A stretch of DNA of 64,000 nt from Breznakibacter xylanolyticus (GCF_003254275.1 NZ_QKZK01000016.1:29301-93300), one strand, 5' to 3'; positions 36,805 through 46,667 are shown, counted from the first letter of the stretch. Numbers and translations are program-made. The notes: generated by a model from the sequence alone, not told the origin.

Positions 36805-39243
36805 TTAATTGATATTGGCCACCTTTATGATGTCGGCAAATACCCCAGCTGCAGTTACATCAGCACCGGCGCCATAGCCTTTTATTTGCATGGGGTGTTC
36901 GTTGTAATGCTCCGACCAGATGAGGATGATGTTGTTGCTGCCTTCCAAATCGTAAAATGGATGGTTTCGATCCACTTCAATAAGTCCCACTTTGGCTTTC
37001 CCGTCAGAAAGACGTGCAGCATATCGCAATCGTTTGCCCTCCGATTCAAGTTTCTGACGTCGTGCTTCGTATTCAGCGTTCAGCTCGCCCACTTTCGACA
37101 TAAAAGCATCGAGCGAAGGCAAATTAATATACGCCTGAGGCACAAATGGTTCCACCTCAACATCCTCCTTTTCCATCACATAACCCGCTTCACGTGCCAA
37201 TATCAAGAGTTTTCGCACCACATCGGTACCACTCAAATCCACGCGAGGATCGGGTTCGCTGTAGCCTTTTTCTTTGGCTTCGGTAATCACTTGCGATAAT
37301 GGTTTATCCTTCGATAACGTATTGACAATAAAATTGAGGGTGCCTGAAACCACCGCTTCCAGTCGGATGATTTTATCGCCACTCTTCACCAAATCATTAA
37401 TGGGCGCAATAATAGGCAAACCGGCACCCACATTGGTTTCGAAATGAAACTTCACCCCTTTTTCTCTAGCCGTTTCTTTAAGCTTGATGTACGATTGGTA
37501 CGATGATGAACTGGCAATTTTATTGGCTGTTACCACCGATATGTTCGCTTCGAGAAGTGATTGATAAATGGCAGCCACATCTTCGCTGGCAGTGCAGTCC
37601 ACGAAAACACTATTGGCCAGATTCATGGATATGATTTGATCCCTGAAGTCAGTGATGGATCCCTTAAGGCCTTCTTCTTTGAGTTGATGAACAGCAGTTG
37701 CCGGATCCATTCCTTCGCGGTCAAAAATCATGGCATTGCTACTGGCCAGGCCAGCCAAACGAATTCGAAGTCGATTGTTTTTAAGTAGCTTATCTTGCTG
37801 TTCGCTAATTTTCTTCAATAACTTCCCTCCCACGGTTCCTTTGCCGACCAAAAAGAGGTTTAATCGCGAGTAATCCGATAAGAAGAATGACTCGTGTATG
37901 ACGTTGATGGCCTTTTTAATATCTTTCTCTTTGATGACAAAGGAAATGTTTAATTCCGAGGCGCCTTGAGCGATGGCAAATACATTTACCCCGTTTTTAC
38001 CGACACTGTTAAACAGCATGCCGGCAATACCGGTGGTGCGTTTCATGTTCTCCCCCACAATGGCTACCACGGCCATTTCGGTATCAATGGATATTTTATT
38101 GATTTGTTTTAGCGCAATTTCTCGTTTAAATTCTTGTTCGATGGCTTTTTGTGCCACCATGGCCTGTTCGGTATCAATCACAATGCTGATGCTGTTTTCC
38201 GATGATGCCTGTGATATGAGGATGACATTGACCTCTTTGGCGGCTAGCGATGAAAACAGACGCATGGAGATGCCGGTAACACCAACCATCCCAATTCCTT
38301 GAACGGTAACAAGTGATACCCCTTTGATGGATGAGATGCCTTTAATGGGGCGGTGTGACGAGATATTTTCCTTTTCGGCATTGATTAAAGTGCCGGGAGC
38401 CACCGGATTAAAGGTGTTTTTAATTTTGATGGGGATATTTTTTTGATATACCGGCAAAATTGTTGGCGGATAGATGACTTTTGCACCAAAATGCGACAAT
38501 TCCATGGCTTCAGCATAGCTGAGTTTGTCAATGCAATAGGCTCTGCTGATCACTCTTGGGTCTGCCGTCATAAAACCATCTACATCGGTCCATATTTCAA
38601 GCATTTGAGCATCGAAAGCAGCGGCCAAAATGGCTGCCGTATAATCAGAGCCTCCGCGCCCAAGGGTTGTATTTTCATTCTTGCGGTTGCTGCTGATAAA
38701 GCCAGGGAAAAGTGAACGAGCTCCCAAGCTTGCTTTAACTTCGCACAGCAGGCTTTGCGTCATCTCCTGATCTACCTGACTGCGGCCATACTCGTAATTG
38801 GTTTTAATGTATTCACGGCTATCATACCATTTCATGCCCGGTATGTATTGTGCAATGATTTTTGATGAGAGCCGCTCTCCCATGCCGGAAACGCTTTCGA
38901 GGCTTTTTTTACTGAGCTCTTTTATCAAAAAAACGCCTTTTAGGATGGCTTTTAACTCTTCAATCTCGGGATCAATGGATTGAATCACAGCAGGGGATGT
39001 GGAGGCATCAAAAAGTGTGTTGACAACTTCGTGGTGGGTGGCAATGATGCTATCGAGTTTTTCAAAACATTCGCGGTTCCCTTCGGCAGCCATTTTGGCG
39101 GCTTGAATTAACCGATCGGTTACGCCACCAACGGCTGACACCACCACAATTACTTGTTCGTCAATAGCTTCAACAATGGCTTTGACACGTGATATATTCT
39201 GGGCAGAACCAACCGAGGTACCACCAAATTTTAAAACTCTCAT
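36805..39243 (-). CDS. thrA: Bifunctional aspartokinase / homoserine dehydrogenase
   Basis: First and third steps from aspartate to threonine and methionine, 812 residues. Aspartokinase 1-300 (MRVLKFGGTSVGSAQNI, GRGGSDYTAAILAAAF), ACT domains 310-460 (VQGIGMVGVTGI; VGENMKRTTGIAGM), homoserine dehydrogenase 465-812 (FLVGKGTVGGKLLK Rossmann loop, NANVGAGLPI-type ETNVGAGLP, GTLNFI, EKGYSEPDPRVDLSGTD). Preceded by a 15-codon Thr/Met/Ile leader peptide and a hairpin with T-run (39291-39359), so attenuation by the end products is likely. First gene of the thr cluster. Confidence 0.97.
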   Translation of the reverse strand: MRVLKFGGTSVGSAQNISRVKAIVEAIDEQVIVVVSAVGGVTDRLIQAAKMAAEGNRECFEKLDSIIATHHEVVNTLFDASTSPAVIQSIDPEIEELKAILKGVFLIKELSKKSLESVSGMGERLSSKIIAQYIPGMKWYDSREYIKTNYEYGRSQVDQEMTQSLLCEVKASLGARSLFPGFISSNRKNENTTLGRGGSDYTAAILAAAFDAQMLEIWTDVDGFMTADPRVISRAYCIDKLSYAEAMELSHFGAKVIYPPTILPVYQKNIPIKIKNTFNPVAPGTLINAEKENISSHRPIKGISSIKGVSLVTVQGIGMVGVTGISMRLFSSLAAKEVNVILISQASSENSISIVIDTEQAMVAQKAIEQEFKREIALKQINKISIDTEMAVVAIVGENMKRTTGIAGMLFNSVGKNGVNVFAIAQGASELNISFVIKEKDIKKAINVIHESFFLSDYSRLNLFLVGKGTVGGKLLKKISEQQDKLLKNNRLRIRLAGLASSNAMIFDREGMDPATAVHQLKEEGLKGSITDFRDQIISMNLANSVFVDCTASEDVAAIYQSLLEANISVVTANKIASSSSYQSYIKLKETAREKGVKFHFETNVGAGLPIIAPINDLVKSGDKIIRLEAVVSGTLNFIVNTLSKDKPLSQVITEAKEKGYSEPDPRVDLSGTDVVRKLLILAREAGYVMEKEDVEVEPFVPQAYINLPSLDAFMSKVGELNAEYEARRQKLESEGKRLRYAARLSDGKAKVGLIEVDRNHPFYDLEGSNNIILIWSEHYNEHPMQIKGYGAGADVTAAGVFADIIKVANIN

Positions 39244-39290
39244 AAATTAAAAGGATTGATTGGAATAATTGATTTTGAACACGTTGACCG

Positions 39291-39324
39291 AAAAAAATCA
39301 TGATTGACCCCCTAAGGGGTGGTC
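39291..39324 (-). terminator. Attenuator-like hairpin before thrA
   Basis: On the minus strand GACC-A-CCC pairs with GGG-GGTC (loop CTTA), followed after AATCATGA by TTTTTTT. The leader-peptide stop codon lies in the loop. 48 bases before thrA. Confidence 0.55.
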
Positions 39325-39359
39325 GTGAATACAAACATATCGGTATAAATCATGTTCAT
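39312..39359 (-). CDS. Candidate thr leader peptide
   Basis: A 15-codon frame upstream of thrA encoding MNMIYTDMFVFTTTP: four Thr, three Met and one Ile, the end products or neighbours of the aspartate pathway. A good Shine-Dalgarno (AAAGGAG) stands 5 bases before its ATG, rare in this phylum and window. Its last codons and stop lie inside the attenuator-like hairpin. Starved Thr-tRNA would stall a ribosome on the triple-Thr segment, preventing the hairpin. Inferred from layout; homologous leaders in relatives would decide. Confidence 0.55.
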   Translation of the reverse strand: MNMIYTDMFVFTTTP

Positions 39360-39540
39360 GGGTTACTCCTTTGAATTTTAATGCGAGCAAAAATAGCGAA
39401 AAATTACAATTCGACAACCCATTCACTGCGCCCTTGAATCATGAAAATGGTTCACTGCAATGATTTTTCGTTACGATTCCTTTTTCATGTTTCGCAACGG
39501 CGTCTATACTCGTTTGCAATGCTATTTTTGTGGTTCAAAA

Positions 39541-40257
39541 ATGGAAACCATGACATTAAAAGATAAACGAATTTTACTCACCGGCGCCACTTCGGGCATC
39601 GGTCGTGATTTGGCAATCATGCTGGCAGAGCAGGGAGCACATTTGGCACTGTGCGGCCGATCTGAGGATAAAATGCAGACGTTGATAAACGACTTATCGA
39701 TTGACGGGGGAAAAATTGTGACGGATACTTTTTCGGTCACCAATGAGCAGCACATCATCCATTTTGTAGCAAAAGCATCGCTTGAAATGGGTGGCATTGA
39801 TATTGTCATCAACAATGCCGGCCTCAATTCAGCACGTGCCAATGTTGCTGACATCCTAACCGATGATTTTGACCACATGGTGGCAGTCAACCTTCGTGCA
39901 CCCTTTATATTTATGCGTGAAGCTTATAAGGCCATGCAACCTCAATAAAATGGGATGATTGTGAATGTGTTGTCTACGGCTTGTCTCTACTCAAACGAAG
40001 GAATTGGTGCCTACACCGCTTCCAAGTCGGGGCTTGAAGCGTTGACCAAAGTTTTCAGAAAAGAGGCTCGTAAAGATGGGATCAAAGTGTGTAGCATATA
40101 TCCGGGTGGAACCGATACCCCATTTCGGAGCAATGATCGCCCTGATTATATGACTTCAAAAAGTGTGGCGAAAACCATCCTCAGCATGTTAATGCTCCCC
40201 GACGATGTGGTGATGCACGATGTGGTATTTCGCCCTATGATTGAATCAAATTTCTAA
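39541..40257 (+). pseudogene. Short-chain dehydrogenase/reductase interrupted by an in-frame stop
   Basis: NAD(P)-dependent SDR of about 238 codons, broken by TAA at 39946-39948. Before the stop: TGATSGIG cofactor loop, CGRSEDKM and INNAGLNSARA. After it in the same frame: GMIVNVLSTA with the catalytic Ser, AYTASKSGLEALT with Tyr and Lys, and YPGGTDTPF. Both halves are well preserved with no other lesion, so the stop is recent, a sequencing error, or read through. AAA or CAA to TAA would restore a normal residue. Start ATG 39541 (or 39550, MTLKDKRILLTG). Neither half could be an active SDR alone. Confidence 0.85.
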
Positions 40258-40279
40258 AAGGGGCGTCATTTATAATTGT

Positions 40280-41116
40280 TTATTTTCCTGCAATTTGCAT
40301 TTCTATCCAGTTGTGAATATCCATAAAAACTTCATCGCGAATGGTTTCGTTGTGCAGTTCGTGTAATGCATTCGTATAAGCTTTAAACGTGGCTTTGGGA
40401 GCTTGTCGGGCAAATTGTTGTGTGGCCTCCCATGAGGTAATGCTGTCGTCTTGACCGTGCAACATCAATAGAGGCATGGTAAATGATTGGGGATGGCTCA
40501 TTAAGTATTCTGCAGCTGTACTGAGCCGATTGAATAGCCGTACCGATATGCGCGTATGATTTAATTGATCTTGTTCAGCACGCTCCTGCTCTACCGGATC
40601 GTGCGTCAGTTGTTTTGGGGTGATGCCATTACTGATGGTCACATGGGGAACCAGTCGATCGATGCGCCTTACCAGGTGAGTCATCCAGGGTGATGGCGGA
40701 TGAACCAGACCGAGCCATGGCGACGTGATGATGGCTCCTGTCACCTGGGGGTGAAAATGCATGAGGTAATTGAGCGCCAAATTTCCTCCCATGCTGTGCC
40801 CGTAAACAAATCGAGGTGTTGCGTGAAAATATGGTGTTAAATACTTAATAAAGCTTTCTAAATCATTGAGATAATCATTTAAGTGATTGATCACCCCCGG
40901 TTTGCCTTTCGATAAACCATGTCCACGATGATCAATGGCATGAAAAGCAACGCCTTGCTCGCAAAAGCGCGATGCCCACTGGTAATATCTCCCCGAATGT
41001 TCTCCAATGCCATGAACCATAATAATTTCGGCTTTTGGGGTGTCATCAGGAATCCACGACTGTGCAAAAAGGGTCAGACCGTCAATGGCCTGGAAAGTAT
41101 GATTGTGATGAATCAT
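40280..41116 (-). CDS. Alpha/beta hydrolase (monoacylglycerol lipase-like)
   Basis: Serine hydrolase, 278 residues from ATG 41116; a TTG at 41164 would only extend it. Oxyanion-loop region VHGIGEHSGRY near 35, DHRGHGLSKG near 62, nucleophile Ser108 in GHSMGG, acid Asp in GQDDSITSW, and catalytic His in ALHELHNE near the C-terminus. The pattern HGxGEHxxRY with DxRGHGxSxG is that of the Hydrolase_4 / monoglyceride lipase group, which cleaves acylglycerols or lysophospholipids. No signal peptide. Convergent with the broken SDR gene and divergent from the helicase gene. Confidence 0.9.
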   Translation of the reverse strand: MIHHNHTFQAIDGLTLFAQSWIPDDTPKAEIIMVHGIGEHSGRYYQWASRFCEQGVAFHAIDHRGHGLSKGKPGVINHLNDYLNDLESFIKYLTPYFHATPRFVYGHSMGGNLALNYLMHFHPQVTGAIITSPWLGLVHPPSPWMTHLVRRIDRLVPHVTISNGITPKQLTHDPVEQERAEQDQLNHTRISVRLFNRLSTAAEYLMSHPQSFTMPLLMLHGQDDSITSWEATQQFARQAPKATFKAYTNALHELHNETIRDEVFMDIHNWIEMQIAGK

Positions 41117-41237
41117 CAGGTTTGTTTTGTGAAGCAAGATATCAATTTCTATTGTTTGCCCCAATATTTTTTCATTGCAGCCTTGGTGTCGAGCGCTTTT
41201 ATTTGCATTTTTATCATCTTCAATTCATCGTTTCTGC

Positions 41238-44200
41238 ATGTCCACACTCAAAATATACCGAGCTTCTGCCGGTTCCGGAAAGACTTATACCCTCACCCGC
41301 GAATTTATTAATTTGCTTTTTGCTCACGATGAGGACTATCGACATACCCTGGCCGTCACATTTACCAACAAGGCCACTGCAGAAATGAAAGGGCGCATCA
41401 TCAAATCACTCTACGAATTGTGGACTACCAATTTGCATAGCGATTGGATGGCAGAACTGGCTCAAAAAGCGGGTTCTGAAGAAGCGGTACGTCGCAAGGC
41501 CGAGAAAATTTTGCACCTTTTGTTGCACGATTTTTCTCGTTTTTCTATCTCAACCATCGATAGCTTTTTTCAAAAAATCATAAGGGCTTTTATTCAGGAA
41601 CTTGGATTGTTTAGTGGTTATAAAACCGAGCTTAACAACACCAAAATTCTGCAACTGGCGGTCGATCGTTTGGTGATGAAGTTGGGACAGCCTGATAAAC
41701 AAGAACTTCGTCAGTGGCTTATCAATTTTTCATACGAGCGTATGGAGGGTGGAAAAAGCTGGAACATTGCAGATGAAATTATGCAGCTGGGTCGACAGGT
41801 CAATGCTGAAACCTTTCAGGGCTTCCATGCTTCTTTTATTCAAAAACTCAATGACAAATTGTTTTTGGAGTCCTATAAAAATGAACTCAAGAGGGTGGTT
41901 GATACGTTTAATGATACCATGGTGACTTATGGGCAAAGCATGATGTCAATGATGAAGGCGCATGGAGTTACGTGGGACGATTTCATCAAAAAATCCAATA
42001 CTCCCTTCAAAGTCATTGAAAACCTGGCGCTCCATAAAAACTTTGATAAATTACCCAATCTCAAGGCATATTTGAATGCCCCTGACACATGGTATTTAAA
42101 AACCAATAAGCAGGCCGAATCTAAAATTTTGCCTCTCTATCATGCGGGGCTTAATAATCAATTGAGCGAAGTGATTGAATTTTATGATAAGCATTTACCA
42201 GCCTACAATACGGCAAATGTCATATTACAAAATTTTAATGCATTGGCCATTCTCAATGATATTGCCAACGAGATGGATATGATTTGCAAGGAAGAGGGTA
42301 TTTTCTTATTATCCAATTCTAACCGACTGCTCAATAGGATTATAGATGAAAATGATTCCCCATTTATTTATGAAAAAAGCGGAACCCGGTATAAGCACTT
42401 CATGATTGATGAGTTTCAGGATACTTCAACATTACAGTGGAGCAATTTTCGGCCTTTAATTGGCAACAGCCTTGCGGCCGATGATTATAGCTTGCTGGTG
42501 GGCGATGTGAAGCAATCCATTTATCGATGGCGTAACTCTGATTGGAAATTATTGGCAGGACAGGTCAAAACAGATTTTGAGCACCAGGGTTATTTCGAAA
42601 AGAATTTGGATACCAATTGGCGAAGCCGTGAGACCATTATTGCGTTCAACAACCGTGTTTTTGAGAAAGCATCTAATGTTTTGCAAGCCGATTTTAATGC
42701 CGATTTAGTGCATGCGGATGCTGCTCTGTCGCAAAAATGGGGTGACCGCATTGTCGAAGCCTATCACGATGTCAAACAAAAGGTCGCTGCAAAAAATATT
42801 CATTCTGGCGGACAGGTACACATCCGTTTTATTGAAGGCAACACAAAGGCCGAATATCAGGAAATGGCAGTCAAACTGGCTATTCAAAAGGTGGATGACA
42901 TCATTTCACAGGGGTATTCATTTAAAGACATCTGTTTTTTGGTACGCAAAACCGACGAGGCACGACTGGTGACCAATGCCCTGCTGTCGGGGCAATACAG
43001 TTCCCGGCCCTACCCGGTGGTCTCAAATGAAGCCTTGGTTCTAGGGAGTTCGGCGGCTGTGATGATGGTGGTCAATCAGCTTTGTCACATTCTTAGTCAC
43101 GAAAATCAGGTCTACAAAGCATACATTGACTTGTACTCCTCTGTGCTGACTTCCGATGAATCCGATGGTGTGGAAGCCGATTTGTTACATACGGTCATCG
43201 ACACCAAAAATATATTACAACTTAAGGGGTTGCCCTTAATTGACTTGGTGCAGCGGTTGGTTCAGCAACTTCCTCCCAATCGACATGTCTCCGAAGGTGT
43301 TTTTTTACAAGCATTTACCGATATCGTGATCGAGTATGTGCAGAATGAAATGGCCGACTTGGCAGGTTTCATTGAGTGGTGGGAAGCTGAGGGGAAAATG
43401 CGTTCGGTGTCAGTGCCCGAAGACCAGGATGCCATCCGTGTCATGACCATTCATAAGTCGAAAGGTCTCGAGTTTGAAACAGTTATCATGCCCTTTCTCA
43501 ATTGGGAGCTCGAAGATTCCAAACACAAAGCCATTTTATGGTGCGAAGACCCTTTTAGCAAACTCGACTACATCCCTGTGCGATTCGATAAGAAGCTCCT
43601 CGACACCTATTTTGCCAATAACTATCTCGATGAGCATCTGCACAATTACGTTGATAACCTCAACTTATTGTACGTGGCCTTTACCCGTGCATGTGCCGGT
43701 TTATTTTGCTTTTGCCCATTACCCGGAGAAAAATTCAAAACCATTGGTGATTTGCTTTTTCTTTCTTTAAGCGACCCAATGGTGCGTCGCGATTTTGAGA
43801 TCATTGCCGATGTGCAATCGCAGCAACAGTTGGGGAATGATGATTCTTTTTTGGTGGGTGATTTGCCCCCATGTGCGCTCCACTCGCCATCCCATCAGGC
43901 TCAAACACCTGAGTTTTCAACCTGGCCATTGCCCATGATGCACACCTGGCCTTATGCCGATAGGGTGGCAATTTTTAAAGAGAGTGAGGGGTTTATGGAT
44001 CAATCCTCTCGTTTGCAAATTAACAAAGGCAAGCAGATGCACCGTTTGTTTGAGCTGATTAAAACGCATGAAGACATTGAAAGAGCTGTCAATCAGCTGG
44101 TGTTAGAGGGATGGATCACCACTGACGATGTCGATCACATGCAATCATACGTTCGTCAGCTCATCGCGGCTCCCGAAGTGGCGTTGTGGTTCAAAGCCGG

Positions 44201-44459
44201 TTTGGTGGTGTTGAATGAACGATCATTATTGTCGGCAAGGGGTACTTTTCGTCCCGACAGGGTGGTGCTCGACGATAAGGTATTAAAAATCATCGACTAT
44301 AAGTTTGGCGACGTACATGCCAAAGAACATGAACGCCAGGTTGCCAATTATGTCAACCTGGCGGCTCGTATGAAGTATGAAAAGGTGGAAGGATATTTGT
44401 GGTATGTGAGTGAAAATAAGGTGGTGAAGGTGACTCCCTCCCATCCTACTTTGTTTTAA
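41238..44459 (+). CDS. AddA/UvrD-type helicase-nuclease
   Basis: DNA repair helicase with a C-terminal nuclease, 1073 residues from ATG 41238. SF1A motifs: ASAGSGKTYTL (I), VTFTNKATAEMKGRI (Ia), MIDEFQDTS (II), VGDVKQSIYRWRN (III), TNWRSRETI (IV), HKSKGLEFETVIMPF (V), YVAFTRA (VI). The C-terminal PD-(D/E)xK nuclease has KGKQMHRLFE and RPDRVV...IIDYKFG. This is the AddA arrangement of the AddAB/RecBCD class that processes double-strand breaks. The AddB-like partner, often adjacent in Bacteroidota, is not next to it. In-frame start at 41175 would run into the divergent promoter. Confidence 0.92.
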   Translation: MSTLKIYRASAGSGKTYTLTREFINLLFAHDEDYRHTLAVTFTNKATAEMKGRIIKSLYELWTTNLHSDWMAELAQKAGSEEAVRRKAEKILHLLLHDFSRFSISTIDSFFQKIIRAFIQELGLFSGYKTELNNTKILQLAVDRLVMKLGQPDKQELRQWLINFSYERMEGGKSWNIADEIMQLGRQVNAETFQGFHASFIQKLNDKLFLESYKNELKRVVDTFNDTMVTYGQSMMSMMKAHGVTWDDFIKKSNTPFKVIENLALHKNFDKLPNLKAYLNAPDTWYLKTNKQAESKILPLYHAGLNNQLSEVIEFYDKHLPAYNTANVILQNFNALAILNDIANEMDMICKEEGIFLLSNSNRLLNRIIDENDSPFIYEKSGTRYKHFMIDEFQDTSTLQWSNFRPLIGNSLAADDYSLLVGDVKQSIYRWRNSDWKLLAGQVKTDFEHQGYFEKNLDTNWRSRETIIAFNNRVFEKASNVLQADFNADLVHADAALSQKWGDRIVEAYHDVKQKVAAKNIHSGGQVHIRFIEGNTKAEYQEMAVKLAIQKVDDIISQGYSFKDICFLVRKTDEARLVTNALLSGQYSSRPYPVVSNEALVLGSSAAVMMVVNQLCHILSHENQVYKAYIDLYSSVLTSDESDGVEADLLHTVIDTKNILQLKGLPLIDLVQRLVQQLPPNRHVSEGVFLQAFTDIVIEYVQNEMADLAGFIEWWEAEGKMRSVSVPEDQDAIRVMTIHKSKGLEFETVIMPFLNWELEDSKHKAILWCEDPFSKLDYIPVRFDKKLLDTYFANNYLDEHLHNYVDNLNLLYVAFTRACAGLFCFCPLPGEKFKTIGDLLFLSLSDPMVRRDFEIIADVQSQQQLGNDDSFLVGDLPPCALHSPSHQAQTPEFSTWPLPMMHTWPYADRVAIFKESEGFMDQSSRLQINKGKQMHRLFELIKTHEDIERAVNQLVLEGWITTDDVDHMQSYVRQLIAAPEVALWFKAGLVVLNERSLLSARGTFRPDRVVLDDKVLKIIDYKFGDVHAKEHERQVANYVNLAARMKYEKVEGYLWYVSENKVVKVTPSHPTLF

Positions 44460-44486
44460 ACATTTGCCCGCAGTTTTTTAATCTGC

Positions 44487-45116
44487 TCACTTTTTCGTGA
44501 TCGTTTTCTTTTTCTTTTTTTCAACAGAATGCCCAAAACGACCAATTTTTGTTCCCAATGTATAATACTGACCATGCGAGTACGCCAACAGATCGGAGCG
44601 ATGGAGCTCAAATGTGCCCGTCTCGGGGTGTATATACTGTTCATCAGCTCTGACGTTCACCACCTCAGCCAAAAACATGTCGTGTGATCCCAAGGGGATT
44701 ATTTGAGTCACCCGGCACTCAATGTTCAGGGGGGATTCGGCAATTACAGGAGCTTTCACCACCGTGGCAGGTGCCGGTGTCAACTTCATGGCCTCAAACT
44801 TGTTGTGGTCGCGACCCGATTTCACCCCACACCAATCGGTGGCATAGGCCAAATCTTTTGTTGTCAGGTTAATGACAAACTCGCCGGTGCGCTTCAATAT
44901 TTCGTACGAATGACGTTCGGGACGTACCGAGATGTAGCACATGGCCGGGTTTGTGCATACTGTTCCTGTCCACGACACTGTGATGATGTTATACTCCTCG
45001 GGCGTGTCACCCAAACTCACCATTACTGCCGGCACGGGATAAATCATGGTTCCGGGTTTCCAATCGACTTTCGCGTGTGTCGTTGCAGCTGAATTGGATT
45101 CTTTTTTTGATGTCAT
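44487..45116 (-). CDS. Flavin reductase-like FMN-binding protein
   Basis: 209 residues with the flavin reductase-like split-barrel fold (HpaC/DIM6-NTAB type): YPVPAVMVSLGD near residue 26, NIITVSWTGTVCTNPAMCYIS, RPERHSYEILKRTGEFVINL, CGVKSGRDHNKFE, then the SPLNIECRV and FLAEVVNV strands. Such proteins bind FMN and reduce flavins or act on unknown substrates. The C-terminus ends in a run of Lys (VEKKKKKTITKK). It lies 3 bases after the pyrI stop on the same strand, so it is probably cotranscribed with pyrB-pyrI. Any link with pyrimidine synthesis is unproved. Confidence 0.9.
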   Translation of the reverse strand: MTSKKESNSAATTHAKVDWKPGTMIYPVPAVMVSLGDTPEEYNIITVSWTGTVCTNPAMCYISVRPERHSYEILKRTGEFVINLTTKDLAYATDWCGVKSGRDHNKFEAMKLTPAPATVVKAPVIAESPLNIECRVTQIIPLGSHDMFLAEVVNVRADEQYIHPETGTFELHRSDLLAYSHGQYYTLGTKIGRFGHSVEKKKKKTITKK

Positions 45117-45119
45117 TAC

Positions 45120-45581
45120 TTATTTTAAAATCATAAAGTGTTCTGAAGTGGTGATTTTCTCGCAATAATGGCACTTGAGCGTCACATTTGATTTGTCTTC
45201 AACCATAAATCGCGTGGTGATTTCCTCGTTATTGGTGATACACTTAGGGTTCACACACTTCACGATGCCAACGAGGATGTCGGGAATCTGAACCTCGCGC
45301 TTCTCCACCACTTCATAGTCGCGAATGATGTTGAGTTTGGCACGTGGGGCTACCAGGGCAATTTTATTGATTTCGTTATCTTCAAAAAATTTCTCTGATA
45401 CTTTTATGATGGCTTTGTGCCCCAATTGTCCGCTTTCGAGATTGGTTCCAAAGGTGATTTGGTTTTGTATTTTATCCAACCCCAAAATCGATATCACTTT
45501 AAATAACTGCTGCGCCGGAATGTGATCAATCACGGTTCCGTTCTTGATGGCGCTGACTTTAAGTTCTTTATTTTTGTTCAT
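45120..45581 (-). CDS. pyrI: Aspartate carbamoyltransferase regulatory chain
   Basis: Regulatory subunit of ATCase that binds CTP/ATP, 153 residues, normal length. Nucleotide-binding domain 8-100 ([30 protein letters not shown]). Zinc domain with Cys109, Cys114, Cys137 and Cys140 (KCVNPKC...LKCHYC), which contacts PyrB. The gene starts 20 bases after pyrB and is followed by the flavin reductase gene. Its presence implies allosteric end-product control of pyrimidine synthesis. Confidence 0.97.
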   Translation of the reverse strand: MNKNKELKVSAIKNGTVIDHIPAQQLFKVISILGLDKIQNQITFGTNLESGQLGHKAIIKVSEKFFEDNEINKIALVAPRAKLNIIRDYEVVEKREVQIPDILVGIVKCVNPKCITNNEEITTRFMVEDKSNVTLKCHYCEKITTSEHFMILK

Positions 45582-45601
45582 AATAACTCGTTGTTAAAGC
45601 A

Positions 45602-46510
45602 TTAGGCTAACCCTAAAATATGAGCAATGATGGCCATGCGGGCGTAAACACCATTTTCGGCTTGTTGAAAGTAGTAGGCTTTTTCGTTCACATCCACGTC
45701 GGTGTGAATTTCATTTACACGTGGAAGCGGGTGAAGGATGCGCAAATTGTTGCGTGATTGGGACAACATCTCGTTGCGAAGGACATAGGCATTCTTTACT
45801 TTTTCATATTCCATGGGATCGGCAAATCGCTCCTTTTGCACTCGGGTCATGTAAAGAATATCAGTATAATTAATTACCTCGTTAAGATCGCGATATTCGT
45901 GAAAGGCAATGTGCGCTTTTTTCATAAAACGCTTGTATTCATCGGGCAATCGCAATTCGTCGGGAGCCACAAAGTAAAACATGGGTTGAAAATGTGACAT
46001 GGCCATGAGTAACGAATGCACGGTGCGTCCATATTTTAAATCTCCGACCATGGCGATGGCCAAATCGTTGAGTTTGCCTTGTGTTTTCTGAATGGAGTAA
46101 AGATCCAGAAGCGTTTGTGTGGGATGTTGGTTCGCTCCATCGCCTGCATTGATCACTGGCACTCGCGACTGCTCGGCGGCATACCGTGCACTCCCTTCAA
46201 GTGGGTGACGCATTACAATTAAATCGGCGTAATTGCTCACCATTTTGATGGTGTCCTTGAGGGTTTCGCCTTTAGTGGCCGATGACGATGAGGAATCGGA
46301 GAATCCAATGACCCTGCCGCCTAAGCGGTTAATTGCCGTTTCGAAACTCAGTCGTGTGCGGGTGGATGGTTCAAAAAACAGGCAGCCTACCACTTTTCCG
46401 TCAAGCAGTTTTTGGTTGGGATTGGCTTCAAATTTTGCTGCCAGCTTGAGGATGTGCAATATTTCCTCGCGTGAAAAATCGGTGATGGACACCAGACTCA
46501 TATTTTTCAT
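45602..46510 (-). CDS. pyrB: Aspartate carbamoyltransferase catalytic chain
   Basis: Makes N-carbamoyl-aspartate in UMP synthesis, 302 residues. Carbamoyl-phosphate site [13 protein letters not shown] near residue 48, KGETLKDTI, the [10 protein letters not shown] loop, aspartate-site [15 protein letters not shown] near 130, and TRVQKERF. Start ATG 46510 is the end of leader copy D. It heads a unit pyrB, pyrI, flavin reductase on the minus strand. The pgeF terminator (46668-46694) lies just upstream, so the promoter must lie in or near the leader. Confidence 0.97.
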   Translation of the reverse strand: MKNMSLVSITDFSREEILHILKLAAKFEANPNQKLLDGKVVGCLFFEPSTRTRLSFETAINRLGGRVIGFSDSSSSSATKGETLKDTIKMVSNYADLIVMRHPLEGSARYAAEQSRVPVINAGDGANQHPTQTLLDLYSIQKTQGKLNDLAIAMVGDLKYGRTVHSLLMAMSHFQPMFYFVAPDELRLPDEYKRFMKKAHIAFHEYRDLNEVINYTDILYMTRVQKERFADPMEYEKVKNAYVLRNEMLSQSRNNLRILHPLPRVNEIHTDVDVNEKAYYFQQAENGVYARMAIIAHILGLA

Positions 46511-46619
46511 GTGTGTAAAATTTGTTTTTCAATGGTCACATGGAACTCGCCAATAGTCATTGGCTGCACCGATCTTCGTCTTTCTTATGTGTCGAAGCGT
46601 TAAACATGGCTCGTTTCAT
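46508..46619 (-). promoter_or_regulatory. Repeated 5' leader, copy D (before pyrB)
   Basis: Longest copy, 112 bases. On the minus strand it starts ATGAAACGAGCCATG, has a 56-base variable part, then TTGGCGAGTTCCATGTG and AAAAACAAATTTTACACA, and ends with the pyrB ATG. CATGTG (rc 46537-46542) pairs with CACATG (rc 46508-46513), loop 23 bases. It also has its own stem GCCAAT/ATTGGC around GACT just before TTGGCGAG. Confidence 0.7.
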
Positions 46620-46667
46620 GTTGGATGTGGATTATGAAGTGGTGTGTGACGATGGAATACATGAGGA

